Shown piece by piece: positions 42,102-50,651 of a stretch of 64,000 nt of DNA. Position numbers and translations under genes: made by a program. The stretch's first letter is position 1; each line of letters begins with the position of its first letter. The DNA lies in NCBI GenBank assembly GCA_013288345.1, contig JABDCA010000004.1, positions 1 through 64,000 on the forward strand. The letters are read 5' to 3'. Origin of the DNA: Bacteroidota bacterium (GTDB taxonomy: Bacteria > Bacteroidota > Bacteroidia > JABEUT01). The notes beneath the pieces were generated by a model that was not told the origin of the DNA, did no database searches, and worked only from the letters and a program-made list of their open reading frames with translations.

Positions 42102-42899
42102 TTATTTAACCGGTTGGCTTGTAACCAACACACTGAATTTCTTGTTGGGTATCCGTGCAGCACTTAACTCCATAGTAGTAAGCTTCCTGTTGGTATAGAT
42201 AGCACACATGGTGTTCGATACATGGTAAATGTTCTTGCGGCATTGCTCAGGCGCACCATCTAATATAGCGGACATAACCTCAGGCCTTGGCGTAACAGGA
42301 TCATAACCATAATCGTGCCAGATGACAATAGTATTATCATGAACCAAATGCTTGAAAACATTAGCCGTATCACTCTTCACCGATTCGTAATGATGGTCGC
42401 CATCTATAAATATAACATCGAACTTTTTGTTCAAGCCCGCATAGTTAAAGGTGAGCGAGTTATCGTATATCTGCACTATCTTTTTATTGTCCTTAGAGAA
42501 AAAGCCTACCAAATCGCCTTCTGTGGTGTCAGCTATTTGCTTAGGGTCAAGGTCCATGGTATAACACTCAGCACATACATCGGCAACATTAACAACGCTT
42601 TCTCCACGGCATGTTCCAATCTCAAAATACTTGCAATTGGGGATAGTCTTGCATAAGCCACGTATCAAACTTAAATCGGTAGGCAATGAACCACCTTCTA
42701 AAAAAGCAAACGTATTTAGTTCTTCTTTAAAGTTAGGCAACAATACATTTATATCAACAACCGGCAAACTTTTTATATGATGATGCTTTACGACATACTT
42801 CTGCCATACGGTATCATCAGCAAGCACATGGTTAAGCAACCAGGGATTCCTGGCTATTTCGAATATGGCTTTAAAAGTTTTGCGTACCTGCTTCAACAT
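42102..42899 (-). CDS. Class I SAM-dependent methyltransferase
   Basis: 265 residues. Rossmann-like methyltransferase core with YFEIGTCRGESVVNVAD (motif I), CYTMDLDP, and FDVIFIDGDHHYESVKSD (motif post II), as in Methyltransf_24-type enzymes. The first ~70 residues are a helical cap. Substrate unknown; such enzymes often act on sugars or lipids of surface polysaccharides. It follows queE 11 bp downstream on the minus strand. Confidence 0.82.
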   Translation of the reverse strand: MLKQVRKTFKAIFEIARNPWLLNHVLADDTVWQKYVVKHHHIKSLPVVDINVLLPNFKEELNTFAFLEGGSLPTDLSLIRGLCKTIPNCKYFEIGTCRGESVVNVADVCAECYTMDLDPKQIADTTEGDLVGFFSKDNKKIVQIYDNSLTFNYAGLNKKFDVIFIDGDHHYESVKSDTANVFKHLVHDNTIVIWHDYGYDPVTPRPEVMSAILDGAPEQCRKNIYHVSNTMCAIYTNRKLTTMELSAARIPNKKFSVLVTSQPVK

Positions 42900-42910
42900 T
42901 GCATTAGCGC

Positions 42911-43534
42911 TTATGGTACGTTCATGTATTTATGCGTCTGCAATGAAACCTGCCAGCGGGGATGCTTTTTAACATACTCCACAATAAGGGGAGTCATCTT
43001 CTCTGCTTTACTCCACTCGGGTTGCAACAGCAGTTGGCATTTCTTCGAAACCAGTGCAGCGTTCTTCTCTGCCCAGTCAAAATCATCTTTATTATATATG
43101 ATAACCTTTAGTTCATCAGCCAATTTAAAAGAGCTACTCAACGGAGCCTTACGCTTTTTAGGCGACAAGCATACCCAGTCAAAGTCTCCAATAATAGCAG
43201 ATGAACCGGATGTTTCAATGTGCGTTGAAATGCTATTCTTTTTCAGCAATGCAGTAAGCGTTTTTAAGTTGTGCATGGCAGGCTCGCCACCTGTAATAAC
43301 TGCAATGGATGCACCGGCTTTCTTTACTTCACCAACTAACTTTTTCAGTTCAATTAAAGGATGTGCGTTTACATCCCAACTTTCCTTCACATCGCACCAA
43401 TGACAACCCACATCGCATCCACCAAGGCGAATGAAATAGGCAGCGCTGCCGCTATGTATACCCTCACCCTGTATGGTATAAAAATGCTCCATTACAGGAA
43501 GGGAATTAGTCTTTCTATCTTTAACTTTTGCCAT
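42911..43534 (-). CDS. queE: 7-carboxy-7-deazaguanine synthase QueE
   Basis: 207 residues. Radical-SAM enzyme with the iron-sulfur ligands Cys40, Cys44 and Cys47 (GGCDVGCHWCD; CX3CX2C), HFYTIQGEGIHSG at the N-terminus and the ITGGEPAMH motif. Converts 6-carboxytetrahydropterin to CDG in the synthesis of queuosine and other 7-deazaguanines. The other que genes are not in the window. The short CDGS-type length fits the family. Confidence 0.92.
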   Translation of the reverse strand: MAKVKDRKTNSLPVMEHFYTIQGEGIHSGSAAYFIRLGGCDVGCHWCDVKESWDVNAHPLIELKKLVGEVKKAGASIAVITGGEPAMHNLKTLTALLKKNSISTHIETSGSSAIIGDFDWVCLSPKKRKAPLSSSFKLADELKVIIYNKDDFDWAEKNAALVSKKCQLLLQPEWSKAEKMTPLIVEYVKKHPRWQVSLQTHKYMNVP

Positions 43535-43554
43535 AGATACTATATTCCAAAACA

Positions 43555-43690
43555 GAATATCGAATATCCAACAAGGAATGATGAACTCCGAACTCCTATT
43601 AGGCTGCTTATTTCAATGCTGTTCATATATCGCTTTTCAGTTTTAGTATTTATCAGAACTTCGTTATTGGATATTCCGTGTTCGATATTC
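43555..43690. repeat. Imperfect AT-rich inverted repeat between queE and the next gene
   Basis: GAATATCGAATATCCAA (from 43555) faces TTGGATATTC...TTCGATATTC (43665-43690), with a short insertion in the right arm. Dispersed intergenic type. It may terminate the minus-strand transcript of the upstream gene. Confidence 0.6.
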
Positions 43691-43707
43691 ATTATTTAAA
43701 GACGATT

Positions 43708-44865
43708 CTAAAAATTAAAGTCTCCGGTTTCGCCCGATAACTCTCTGCCCTTTATTATAGCCTCTTTCCACTCTTCCAGCTCTTCATTTACCTCGGTAGA
43801 ATCTTCAGTCTCGTATGATATGCCAAGCTCTTGTTTTTGCAGATAGTCTTCGTAAACCAATGGCAATAGCCTCAATATTTGTTTGCTGCGGTAGTCTTCC
43901 CAGGCCTCTATAAGTGCATCCCTCCAATCGGAGCTTGCACTAATAGGAATAACCTCGCTAAGTTCTTTCAATTCTTTAAAAGCCATTTCAGCAAGCTCAT
44001 CGGCAAAGTCCATAGGCTTGTGGCTCTTCTCATACGAAAGGAAGTACTTGAGAATATCCTTATCCTCATAACTACGTACAAACTTCTCAACTATGTTCGG
44101 GTTATATACCGAAAGGTATTCATTGCCTTCTTTCTTTGTAGATGCCACATCGGCTTTCTCCTCGGGCGCTACTTTATGTATATGGTCATAATATATCTTC
44201 AGGTACTTGCTTTCCTTCTCACCACGAAGGTCACTTAGGTTCATCAGCTTATCGGTTCCCATGCGGTTGTCGTAGAACTGGTACCACAGCGGAATGATAA
44301 GCTCTTCGCCTTCTTTCGCGTTATTGTACTCTTCGGTGAACCTTAAAAAATCCTGCCATTCAAATTCATAATCAGCTTCAGCAGGGTCAATCTCTGCATC
44401 ATCATTCTGAAAGTACTCAACATACAGATCGAACTCCCATTGTGTAATAGGCGGAACGAAGTTGCACTGCTTAATGTTATACTCCCAGTAATGGAAATCC
44501 ATAGTGGTCGATATGCCCGGTATCTTTATCTTCTCTGCTCGCCACTGGCACTGCAGGTTAAACAGCTTCTTCTGCTGTATCTGCCACAGGCAGCTCTGGG
44601 CCATGTTATAAAACCTAAGCTGGTGGTCTTCGTTATGCTCGTAATAGAACTTGCCCCAGTTTACCCAGGTTACCTTGCGGCGTGCATAGGCCTTAATAAA
44701 CTCCTCTATATCATCGGGGTGATAATTGACAAAAAAATCCTTATAGCGTTCATTGTTGCGAAGCTCGTATTCAATTTCCATACGGGCAACGGCCTCTTTT
44801 TCGGCTTCATCAACCTCCTGTCTTAAGTGCTCCGGAAGGTTTTCTTTATTCTCGTTTTCCATCAC
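43708..44865 (-). CDS. Large acidic cytoplasmic protein, unknown function
   Basis: 385 residues, no signal peptide or membrane helix, acidic and rich in Glu, Asp, Tyr and Trp (YHPDDIEEFIKAYARRKVTWVNWGKFYYEHNEDHQLRFYNMAQSCLWQIQQKKLFNLQCQWRAEKI is split here as two stretches: 48-66 and 68-110). It looks like a helical-repeat protein of a family limited to Bacteroidota. It starts 4 bp before the next gene on the minus strand (44870), so the two are coupled. No function can be inferred. Confidence 0.65.
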   Translation of the reverse strand: MMENENKENLPEHLRQEVDEAEKEAVARMEIEYELRNNERYKDFFVNYHPDDIEEFIKAYARRKVTWVNWGKFYYEHNEDHQLRFYNMAQSCLWQIQQKKLFNLQCQWRAEKIKIPGISTTMDFHYWEYNIKQCNFVPPITQWEFDLYVEYFQNDDAEIDPAEADYEFEWQDFLRFTEEYNNAKEGEELIIPLWYQFYDNRMGTDKLMNLSDLRGEKESKYLKIYYDHIHKVAPEEKADVASTKKEGNEYLSVYNPNIVEKFVRSYEDKDILKYFLSYEKSHKPMDFADELAEMAFKELKELSEVIPISASSDWRDALIEAWEDYRSKQILRLLPLVYEDYLQKQELGISYETEDSTEVNEELEEWKEAIIKGRELSGETGDFNF

Positions 44866-44869
44866 TAAC

Positions 44870-45439
44870 TTATTTAACCGTATTCACACTGGCCTTCTTA
44901 TTCAGCATCTCCATATATGTGTCAACGTTCTGTAAAAAATACTTTAAGGTTTTCTGGTCATCAGTTTCAATCATCACATCGTACAGGCTCATGTACTTAT
45001 CTGAATACCTGCCCACCTTACACTTTGCCTTCGATAAAGCTGCAACAAATACAAGTGGCAATTGGGTCGTAATATTCAGGTCGAGCAATAAGTCATACTC
45101 CTCTTTTACAAAGCTACCAATAAAATCAATTGCAGGTTTATAGTACAAGTTAACATTTTTAAGGGTAAAGCATTGGTGGTCTATCGAGGTGGTTATATTG
45201 CCCGGAAGTTCCTTTAATGGCACATAGCCCATCGACCTGACCTTTTTGCCATTATCGCGCAAATAGGTAATGTATTTCTTAACCAGTTCAACTTCATTTA
45301 TGTCGCTGGCATTAAATATCACTCCTACTGTCTTCGCATCTTTCAGGTTCATTATAGCACGCGACCTCTTAGCATTTGCGCTTTCTTTACGCAAAAAGTA
45401 CCCACCTATTCTTATTTTAATATCCTGTATAAACCCCAC
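44870..45439 (-). CDS. DUF6913-like protein, unknown function
   Basis: 189 residues, no signal peptide. Visible conserved-looking stretches: VGVIFNASDINEVELVKKYITYLRDNGKKVRSMGYVPLKELPG and LLLDLNITTQLPLVFVAALSKAKCKVGRYS. The fold looks alpha/beta and Rossmann-like, without a recognisable nucleotide motif. First gene of a two-gene minus-strand unit with the acidic protein downstream. The name DUF6913 is from memory and unsure. Confidence 0.65.
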   Translation of the reverse strand: MGFIQDIKIRIGGYFLRKESANAKRSRAIMNLKDAKTVGVIFNASDINEVELVKKYITYLRDNGKKVRSMGYVPLKELPGNITTSIDHQCFTLKNVNLYYKPAIDFIGSFVKEEYDLLLDLNITTQLPLVFVAALSKAKCKVGRYSDKYMSLYDVMIETDDQKTLKYFLQNVDTYMEMLNKKASVNTVK

Positions 45440-45649
45440 GATTCAATAAACTTTCATTCAAAGGTAAAATATCCTTTAACATGGGAAACTTTTCACCCCT
45501 ATATACGCATTCACACTCCTACCTAAATCGTTCAGTCACTATAATTCACCAGTCTTAAGATACTTCAAAAACAGTAATATGAACATGTGTTACAGTTAAT
45601 ATTCAAGTCATGGCATAGTGCAATACTTGCACAACCAAAATAATGAGTT

Positions 45650-46489
45650 ATGTTTTTAGAACCCGCGGCTGAAAACTTATCGGAACTGCTGATAGATAAG
45701 ACAGGAATATACTCGAGGAAAGACCTTGATGATAGTATAATATATGCCAAGCGGATACAGGATGGCATGATGCTTAAAGAAAAGCACTTGCAGCGCATTT
45801 ACCCTGAATCGTTTATTTACATGCAACCACGCAATATAGTAAGTGGCGACTTTTACTGGTTTACGCGCTTTAACAATAAGACGATAATTGCTGCTGCCGA
45901 TTGTACCGGACATGGCATACCAGGTGCACTTATGTCGATATTAGGCATTAATCTGCTTAACCAGATAATAATTGAAGAGAAGAATACCAACCCATCCTTT
46001 ATACTACACCGCCTCGATCATAAGGTTAAAAAGGCATTTAGCTATACATCCGATATATTAGATGAAAATTTTAAGCAGGAACATAATGATGGTATGGACA
46101 TTGCGCTTTGCTGTATAGACAGCAATACCAATGTAATGCAATTTGCCGGCGCCTACAGGCCTGTGTATTATGTACGCGATGGCGAATTGAACGAAATGCG
46201 TGGAAGTAGACACCCAATTGGTGGCAGTGGCAGCGAACCACTATTTACCAACTTTACCCTGCACCTTCAAAAGGAAGATAAAATATACATGAGCAGTGAT
46301 GGGTTTGCTTCTCAGTTTGGATACCTTGAAGACAAGAAATTCTCTACCCGGAGAATGAAGGATATGCTGTTGCATATAAGTAACGCTCCTTTTAATACAC
46401 AGAAAGCCGAATTAGACAAAGTATTTATGGACTGGAAACTGAACCAAGAACAAACCGACGATGTGCTCGTAATGGGGTTCGAGGTATAA
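45650..46489 (+). CDS. Stand-alone SpoIIE-type PP2C phosphatase
   Basis: 279 residues. The PPM phosphatase core is complete: SGDFYWF, AADCTGHGIPGALMSILG (metal-binding Asp), NDGMDIALCCID, and YMSSDGFASQFG with TDDVLVMGFE at the end. The first ~35 residues (LLIDKTGIYSRKDLDDSIIYAKRIQDGMML) are the linker helix that in most relatives connects a long sensor or TPR domain to the phosphatase. Here the frame is closed just upstream by a stop, so the sensor part is missing. Likely acts on phosphoserine in an anti-sigma-factor antagonist or similar partner (inference). Confidence 0.88.
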   Translation: MFLEPAAENLSELLIDKTGIYSRKDLDDSIIYAKRIQDGMMLKEKHLQRIYPESFIYMQPRNIVSGDFYWFTRFNNKTIIAAADCTGHGIPGALMSILGINLLNQIIIEEKNTNPSFILHRLDHKVKKAFSYTSDILDENFKQEHNDGMDIALCCIDSNTNVMQFAGAYRPVYYVRDGELNEMRGSRHPIGGSGSEPLFTNFTLHLQKEDKIYMSSDGFASQFGYLEDKKFSTRRMKDMLLHISNAPFNTQKAELDKVFMDWKLNQEQTDDVLVMGFEV

Positions 46490-46555
46490 GCATTGTCTCA
46501 GATACTTAGTCTTTACTGAATATGTAATAAAAGATTATGATTGGCATAATAATAG

Positions 46556-46571
46556 CTTCATACGTATGAAG
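46556..46571. promoter_or_regulatory. 16-bp perfect palindrome upstream of pstS
   Basis: CTTCATACGTATGAAG, 28 bp before the pstS start, in an AT-rich region. Position and symmetry suggest an operator, but not the direct-repeat Pho box, and the regulator is unknown. Confidence 0.5.
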
Positions 46572-46598
46572 TAACATTGTTATATAAAACTTATCTTC

Positions 46599-47720
46599 AT
46601 GATCAAAAACTATTCTCAAACCAATAACCACTTACTTAGTCCATCTTTCCTGATCACTATCTTATCTATTGCAAGCTTTGCAATAGGTTTTGTATCGTGC
46701 ACATTAGATGGTAAGCCGGGTAACGAAAGCCCGGTTAAATCACATTCTGTTATTACGGGTGCGGGATCTACATTTGCAAACCCTATATACAGCAAAATGC
46801 AAAGCGAATATTGTACCAAAACAGGCTTACCTTCTTCTTACCTGGCAATCGGTTCAAGTGGTGGAATAAAGAAGATTATGAGCAAGACGGTTGATTTTGG
46901 AGCATCAGATAGCTATTTGAGTAATGATGACATGTCGTTATTTACTTCTAACGTAGTAGAATTCCCTACTTGTCTCGGCGCTGTTGTAATATCGTATAAT
47001 CTGAAGGGAGACAGCCTTCTTAAACTAACACCTGATATTATAGCCGATATTTTTTTAGGGAAAATAACCAAATGGAATGACCCCAGGATTGCAGCAGAAA
47101 ACAAAGGAGCAATACTCTCGGACCAAAACATAACTGTAGTTCACAGAGCTGACGGAAGTGGTACCACCTATGTTTTTACAGATTACCTATCGAAAGTAAA
47201 TGAAGAATGGAGAAATAGAGTTGGTGTTACCAGAATGGCAACATGGCCGGTAGGTGTTGAAGGTGACGGGAATGAAGGAGTAGCATCAGTTATAAAAGCC
47301 ATACCAGGCGCTATTGGTTATGTTGAATTAACCTATGCCATGCAAAAGCATATTGCTTTCGCTCTCATTAAAAACTCTTCCGGCAAATACATTAAAGCTT
47401 CTTTAGAGTCGACAAGCCTTGCCGCCAATGTCGACATACCTGCCGATACCCGCATTAGTATTACCAATTCTAACGTTGCAGATGCCTACCCCATCTCTAG
47501 CTTTACCTGGATAATTATATATAAGGAGCAATCCTACAATAGCAGGACGAAACTGGATGCAATTGACTTGTTAAAAGAATTATCGTGGATGATTACTGAA
47601 GGGCAACAGTACACTAAAGATTTGTACTATGCCCCATTGCCTGGAAAAGCCTTAGCAGCCGCACAAAATGTGCTTCAATCGGTAACATATGCTGGTACGC
47701 CTGTTTTAAAACAAGAATAA
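46599..47720 (+). CDS. pstS: Phosphate ABC transporter substrate-binding lipoprotein PstS
   Basis: 373 residues. Hydrophobic N-terminus with a lipobox-like VSC at about residue 32-34 (GFVSCTLDG). PstS core: ITGAGSTFANPIYSKMQSEY, YLAIGSSGGIKKIMSKTVDFGASDSYL, WNDPRI, VVHRADGSGTTYVFTDYLS and PGAIGYVELTYA; all phosphate-binding loops are recognisable. It binds phosphate outside the inner membrane for PstCAB, which is not encoded here. The only nearby regulator is the PhoB-like protein at 47959, on the opposite strand. Confidence 0.92.
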   Translation: MIKNYSQTNNHLLSPSFLITILSIASFAIGFVSCTLDGKPGNESPVKSHSVITGAGSTFANPIYSKMQSEYCTKTGLPSSYLAIGSSGGIKKIMSKTVDFGASDSYLSNDDMSLFTSNVVEFPTCLGAVVISYNLKGDSLLKLTPDIIADIFLGKITKWNDPRIAAENKGAILSDQNITVVHRADGSGTTYVFTDYLSKVNEEWRNRVGVTRMATWPVGVEGDGNEGVASVIKAIPGAIGYVELTYAMQKHIAFALIKNSSGKYIKASLESTSLAANVDIPADTRISITNSNVADAYPISSFTWIIIYKEQSYNSRTKLDAIDLLKELSWMITEGQQYTKDLYYAPLPGKALAAAQNVLQSVTYAGTPVLKQE

Positions 47721-47727
47721 ACCGGAA

Positions 47728-47931
47728 TTAGCTCTTGCTACTATTAACGAGGTTTAACTTAATATCATTAAGTCTTTTTTGCTCATCAGTAGATAAGTTA
47801 CCTTCCCATTCAATTAACTGAATACCTCTTTCTACAAAAACCCTGTTCTTATCGGTATCTAATGGCAAGCCTGAAAGCTTGTCTAAGAATTCCTGTGTTT
47901 TCATTTTAGTTAACTCGCTTGTTTGATTCAT
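47728..47931 (-). CDS. Short protein, unknown; may be real
   Basis: 67 residues, charged and helical (MKTQEFLDKLSGLPLDTDKNRVFVERGIQLIEWEGNLSTDEQKRL). It fills the space between pstS and the PhoB-like gene, is on the same strand as the latter and starts 28 bp after its stop. No signal peptide and no family. Codon use looks ordinary and it has no long overlap with another gene, which favours a real gene. Confidence 0.45.
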   Translation of the reverse strand: MNQTSELTKMKTQEFLDKLSGLPLDTDKNRVFVERGIQLIEWEGNLSTDEQKRLNDIKLNLVNSSKS

Positions 47932-47958
47932 AGTAATGCTTATAAAACTATTATTGGC

Positions 47959-48642
47959 TTAAAACTCAAACTTATAACCTATTCCTTTAAATGTCTTTAT
48001 TCTGTCATCGCCAAGTTTTTGGCGAAGCTTACGGATGTGTACATCAATAGTTCTATCTCCTACCACAACATCTTTACCCCAAATTTCATGGAGTATATCT
48101 TCCCTCCTAAAAACCTTACCGGGCTTAGATGTAAGCAGCGTTATTATTTCAAACTCTTTTTTAGGAAGATATATCTGTTCACCTCCAACCGTAATACTAT
48201 AATTATCATTATTAATACTAATGCCGTTACCCACATTAACAATATTCATTGCACCAGTATGTGTTGGCCTGCGCCTTAATAAGGCATTTAAGCGGCTTAT
48301 TAAAACCCTTGGGTTTAAAGGCTTTGAAAGGTAGTCATCAGCACCTGCTTCAAATCCTGCAATTTGAGAGTAATCTTCTGTACGAGCAGTTAAAAAAACA
48401 ATGAGAGTGTTTTTTGTTTCAGGCAGTTCCCTCATTCTTCTACATGCCTCAATGCCATCCATACCTGGCATCATTATATCTAACACAATAAGGTTCGGCA
48501 ACACTTCTATCGCCTTTTTTATTGCACTCTTTCCATCTAAAGCGGTAAAAACCTCTGAACCTTCCTTCCTCAGATTATAGGATAAAAAATCAAGTACATC
48601 CGGTTCATCATCCACTAATAGTATTCTCGCGTTCTTCATCAT
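47959..48642 (-). CDS. OmpR/PhoB-family response regulator
   Basis: 227 residues. Receiver domain with LVDDEPDVLDFL, the phosphoacceptor Asp55 in IVLDIMMPGMDG and the conserved Lys in YLSKPLNP. A winged-helix effector domain follows (about 130-227: LPKKEFEIITLLTSKPGKVFRREDILHEIW ... VDVHIRKLRQKLGD ... GIGYKFEF; the first part reads in the usual PhoB manner). No histidine kinase gene is adjacent. Nearness to pstS suggests a PhoB role, but this is inference. Confidence 0.9.
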   Translation of the reverse strand: MMKNARILLVDDEPDVLDFLSYNLRKEGSEVFTALDGKSAIKKAIEVLPNLIVLDIMMPGMDGIEACRRMRELPETKNTLIVFLTARTEDYSQIAGFEAGADDYLSKPLNPRVLISRLNALLRRRPTHTGAMNIVNVGNGISINNDNYSITVGGEQIYLPKKEFEIITLLTSKPGKVFRREDILHEIWGKDVVVGDRTIDVHIRKLRQKLGDDRIKTFKGIGYKFEF

Positions 48643-48835
48643 GCAGGGGTCACTTTGTAGTTACGCAATTTACTCAAAGCAATTTTATTTTTTGGGGGCT
48701 TAACAAATACTTAACGTATATTTATGAGTAAATTAACAAATAGCGGTATAGAATCGTAAACTCCCAGAAATGGGCTACAATAAAGCCGTATAAGTTGATG
48801 CTCAAAGGAAAAAGGTATCATATTTCAATACTTTA

Positions 48836-48843
48836 TATTTTTG
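48836..48843 (+). promoter_or_regulatory. -7 element of dprA
   Basis: TATTTTTG, full TAnnTTTG match, 6 bp before the dprA ATG; predicts a leaderless or near-leaderless transcript. Confidence 0.55.
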
Positions 48844-48849
48844 CACTGA

Positions 48850-49947
48850 ATGGACAACGAATTGAAATATAAAATTGGCATTACACTTATTCCGGGTGTA
48901 GGGCACGTTATAGCCAAAACACTCATATCTTACTGTGGCAGTGTCGAAGCTGTATTTAAAGAAAAAGCGAAAACACTGCTCAAAATACCTGACATTGGCC
49001 CGCTTACATCAGAATCGATAATAAACCAGAGCGTACTTGATCGGGCAGAAAAAGAGATTGAGTTCATCGAGAAGAATGATGTCACTCCCTTATTCTATTT
49101 AGATAAGGCTTACCCACTTCGCTTAAAACAATGTTCCGATGGGCCTGTGATGCTCTACTATAAGGGAAATGCCGACCTGAATACAAACAGAATAATAGCG
49201 ATTGTTGGAACTAGAGCAGCAACTATTTATGGCAAAAAACTTACGGAAGACCTGGTAAATGGACTACAACCTTCGGGGGCATTAATTGTTAGCGGCTTAG
49301 CATACGGTATAGATGTATGCAGCCATAAAGCTGCAGTTGATGCAGGTCTGCCAACTCTGGGTGTTGTAGCACATGGCATAGATAAACTTTATCCGCCCGA
49401 CCATTATAACTTGTCACGTAAAATGTTGGAGAATGGTGGCATAATTACAGAATTCCTTAGTGGCGCAGAACCAGATCGTGAGAACTTTCCTAAACGCAAC
49501 CGTATTATTGCCGGCCTTGCCGATGCAGTGGTAGTAGTAGAATCAAAAATATCGGGCGGAGCCATGATAACTGCTGATATAGCTTTTTCATATAGTCGCG
49601 AGGTAATGGCATTCCCTGGAAAAGTGGATGATACTGCTTCACAAGGATGTAATAGACTAATACAACAAAACAAGGCATATCTTATACGTAATGCAGCCGA
49701 TGTAACTGAATACCTTGGCTGGAAAGATGATAAGAAACAGGCCAAACAGCAAAAGGAATTATTATTTGACCTCAGTCCAGAGGAGGAATCAATAGTTAAT
49801 ACGATAAAAGGTAACGATGGCCCTATGTATATAGATGATATAGCCATTTCATCAAAACTGGCTCCGGGCCTTCTTTCTTCGCACCTTTTAACCCTCGAAT
49901 TTGCAGGCGTGCTTAAATCGCTTCCCGGTAAAATGTATAGTCTCTAA
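48850..49947 (+). CDS. dprA: DNA-processing protein DprA (Smf)
   Basis: 365 residues. An N-terminal helix-hairpin-helix-like region (ITLIPGVGHVIAKTLISYCG) precedes the Rossmann-like core (about 110-290), with IVGTRAATIYG, SGLAYGIDVCSHKAAVDAG, GVVAHGIDKLYPPDHYNLSRKM, FPKRNRIIAGLADAVVVVESKISGGAMITADIAF and FPGKVDDTASQGCNRLI. A C-terminal winged-helix-like domain follows (about 310-365). DprA loads RecA on incoming single-stranded DNA in natural transformation; its presence is widespread and does not itself prove competence. Confidence 0.95.
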   Translation: MDNELKYKIGITLIPGVGHVIAKTLISYCGSVEAVFKEKAKTLLKIPDIGPLTSESIINQSVLDRAEKEIEFIEKNDVTPLFYLDKAYPLRLKQCSDGPVMLYYKGNADLNTNRIIAIVGTRAATIYGKKLTEDLVNGLQPSGALIVSGLAYGIDVCSHKAAVDAGLPTLGVVAHGIDKLYPPDHYNLSRKMLENGGIITEFLSGAEPDRENFPKRNRIIAGLADAVVVVESKISGGAMITADIAFSYSREVMAFPGKVDDTASQGCNRLIQQNKAYLIRNAADVTEYLGWKDDKKQAKQQKELLFDLSPEEESIVNTIKGNDGPMYIDDIAISSKLAPGLLSSHLLTLEFAGVLKSLPGKMYSL

Positions 49948-50005
49948 CTCTCAGAAAGACAGCGATTATTTTTACTATCTTCGCACCTCGTTTGCAAAAA
50001 CATAC

Positions 50006-50584
50006 ATGAAACTCCAGAATATAAAACAGCTACATATTGTCCTTTTACTTGCAATCACCACATTCTGTATTGCTTTCTTTTCCTGCAAAAGCAACAACAA
50101 CAAAATCACTCCCACCCAAATAAGCCTTGTACAATTATTGGTAGGTGATGGCACTAATCAGTTCAGGCATGTATCATTAGCCATGGATACTAAATCGGTT
50201 ATAAATACCGAGAAAAAGATACCCGACGAAAAGGATACTAATTATGTGTTCTATTCTTTACCAATGGATACACTTTACCCTGATTCGGTTAACGAAGGAG
50301 TAGATACACTTAACTACTTTACCGTTGCTTATAATTTCGATACCCAAAAGTTAAACGAGATAGATGAAGATGTTTACTTAGCTACCGACTCTTCTGCAGC
50401 AGCATTAAAACTGAGACTGGTTGACTATTTCACTTCGAAATATGGTGATGGAACAACAGATGGTGATAATATTTTATGGAAAATAAAGAAAATCAATGGT
50501 AAAACAGCCAAAGTATCATTAAGCGACGAAAGTGAGGAATACGACTACGGAAAACTATCGTTAGTATATTATATCGAAGATTAG
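50006..50584 (+). CDS. Lipoprotein, unknown function
   Basis: 192 residues from the ATG at 50006; the frame extends upstream into the dprA gene but the hydrophobic leader starts here. Leader MKLQNIKQLHIVLLLAITTF ends in a lipobox (AFFSC, Cys about 24). The rest is polar with many Asp/Thr (DTKSVINTEKKIPDEKDTNY; FTVAYNFDTQKLNEIDEDVYLATDSSAA) and ends DYGKLSLVYYIED. Possibly a beta-rich surface or periplasmic domain. A -7-like TATCTTCG lies about 25 bp upstream. No family recognised. Confidence 0.75.
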   Translation: MKLQNIKQLHIVLLLAITTFCIAFFSCKSNNNKITPTQISLVQLLVGDGTNQFRHVSLAMDTKSVINTEKKIPDEKDTNYVFYSLPMDTLYPDSVNEGVDTLNYFTVAYNFDTQKLNEIDEDVYLATDSSAAALKLRLVDYFTSKYGDGTTDGDNILWKIKKINGKTAKVSLSDESEEYDYGKLSLVYYIED

Positions 50585-50651
50585 TATCGTTTTAGCATTG
50601 AGGGTTCACCAAAATTCCGTACCTTTATGTTTTATAAAACTGTGAATCCTT

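Noticed and set aside
43708-45439. Frameshift or fusion between the two unknown minus-strand genes
   Set aside because: Both have their own start and a 4-bp gap with normal stop; they look like two separate proteins.
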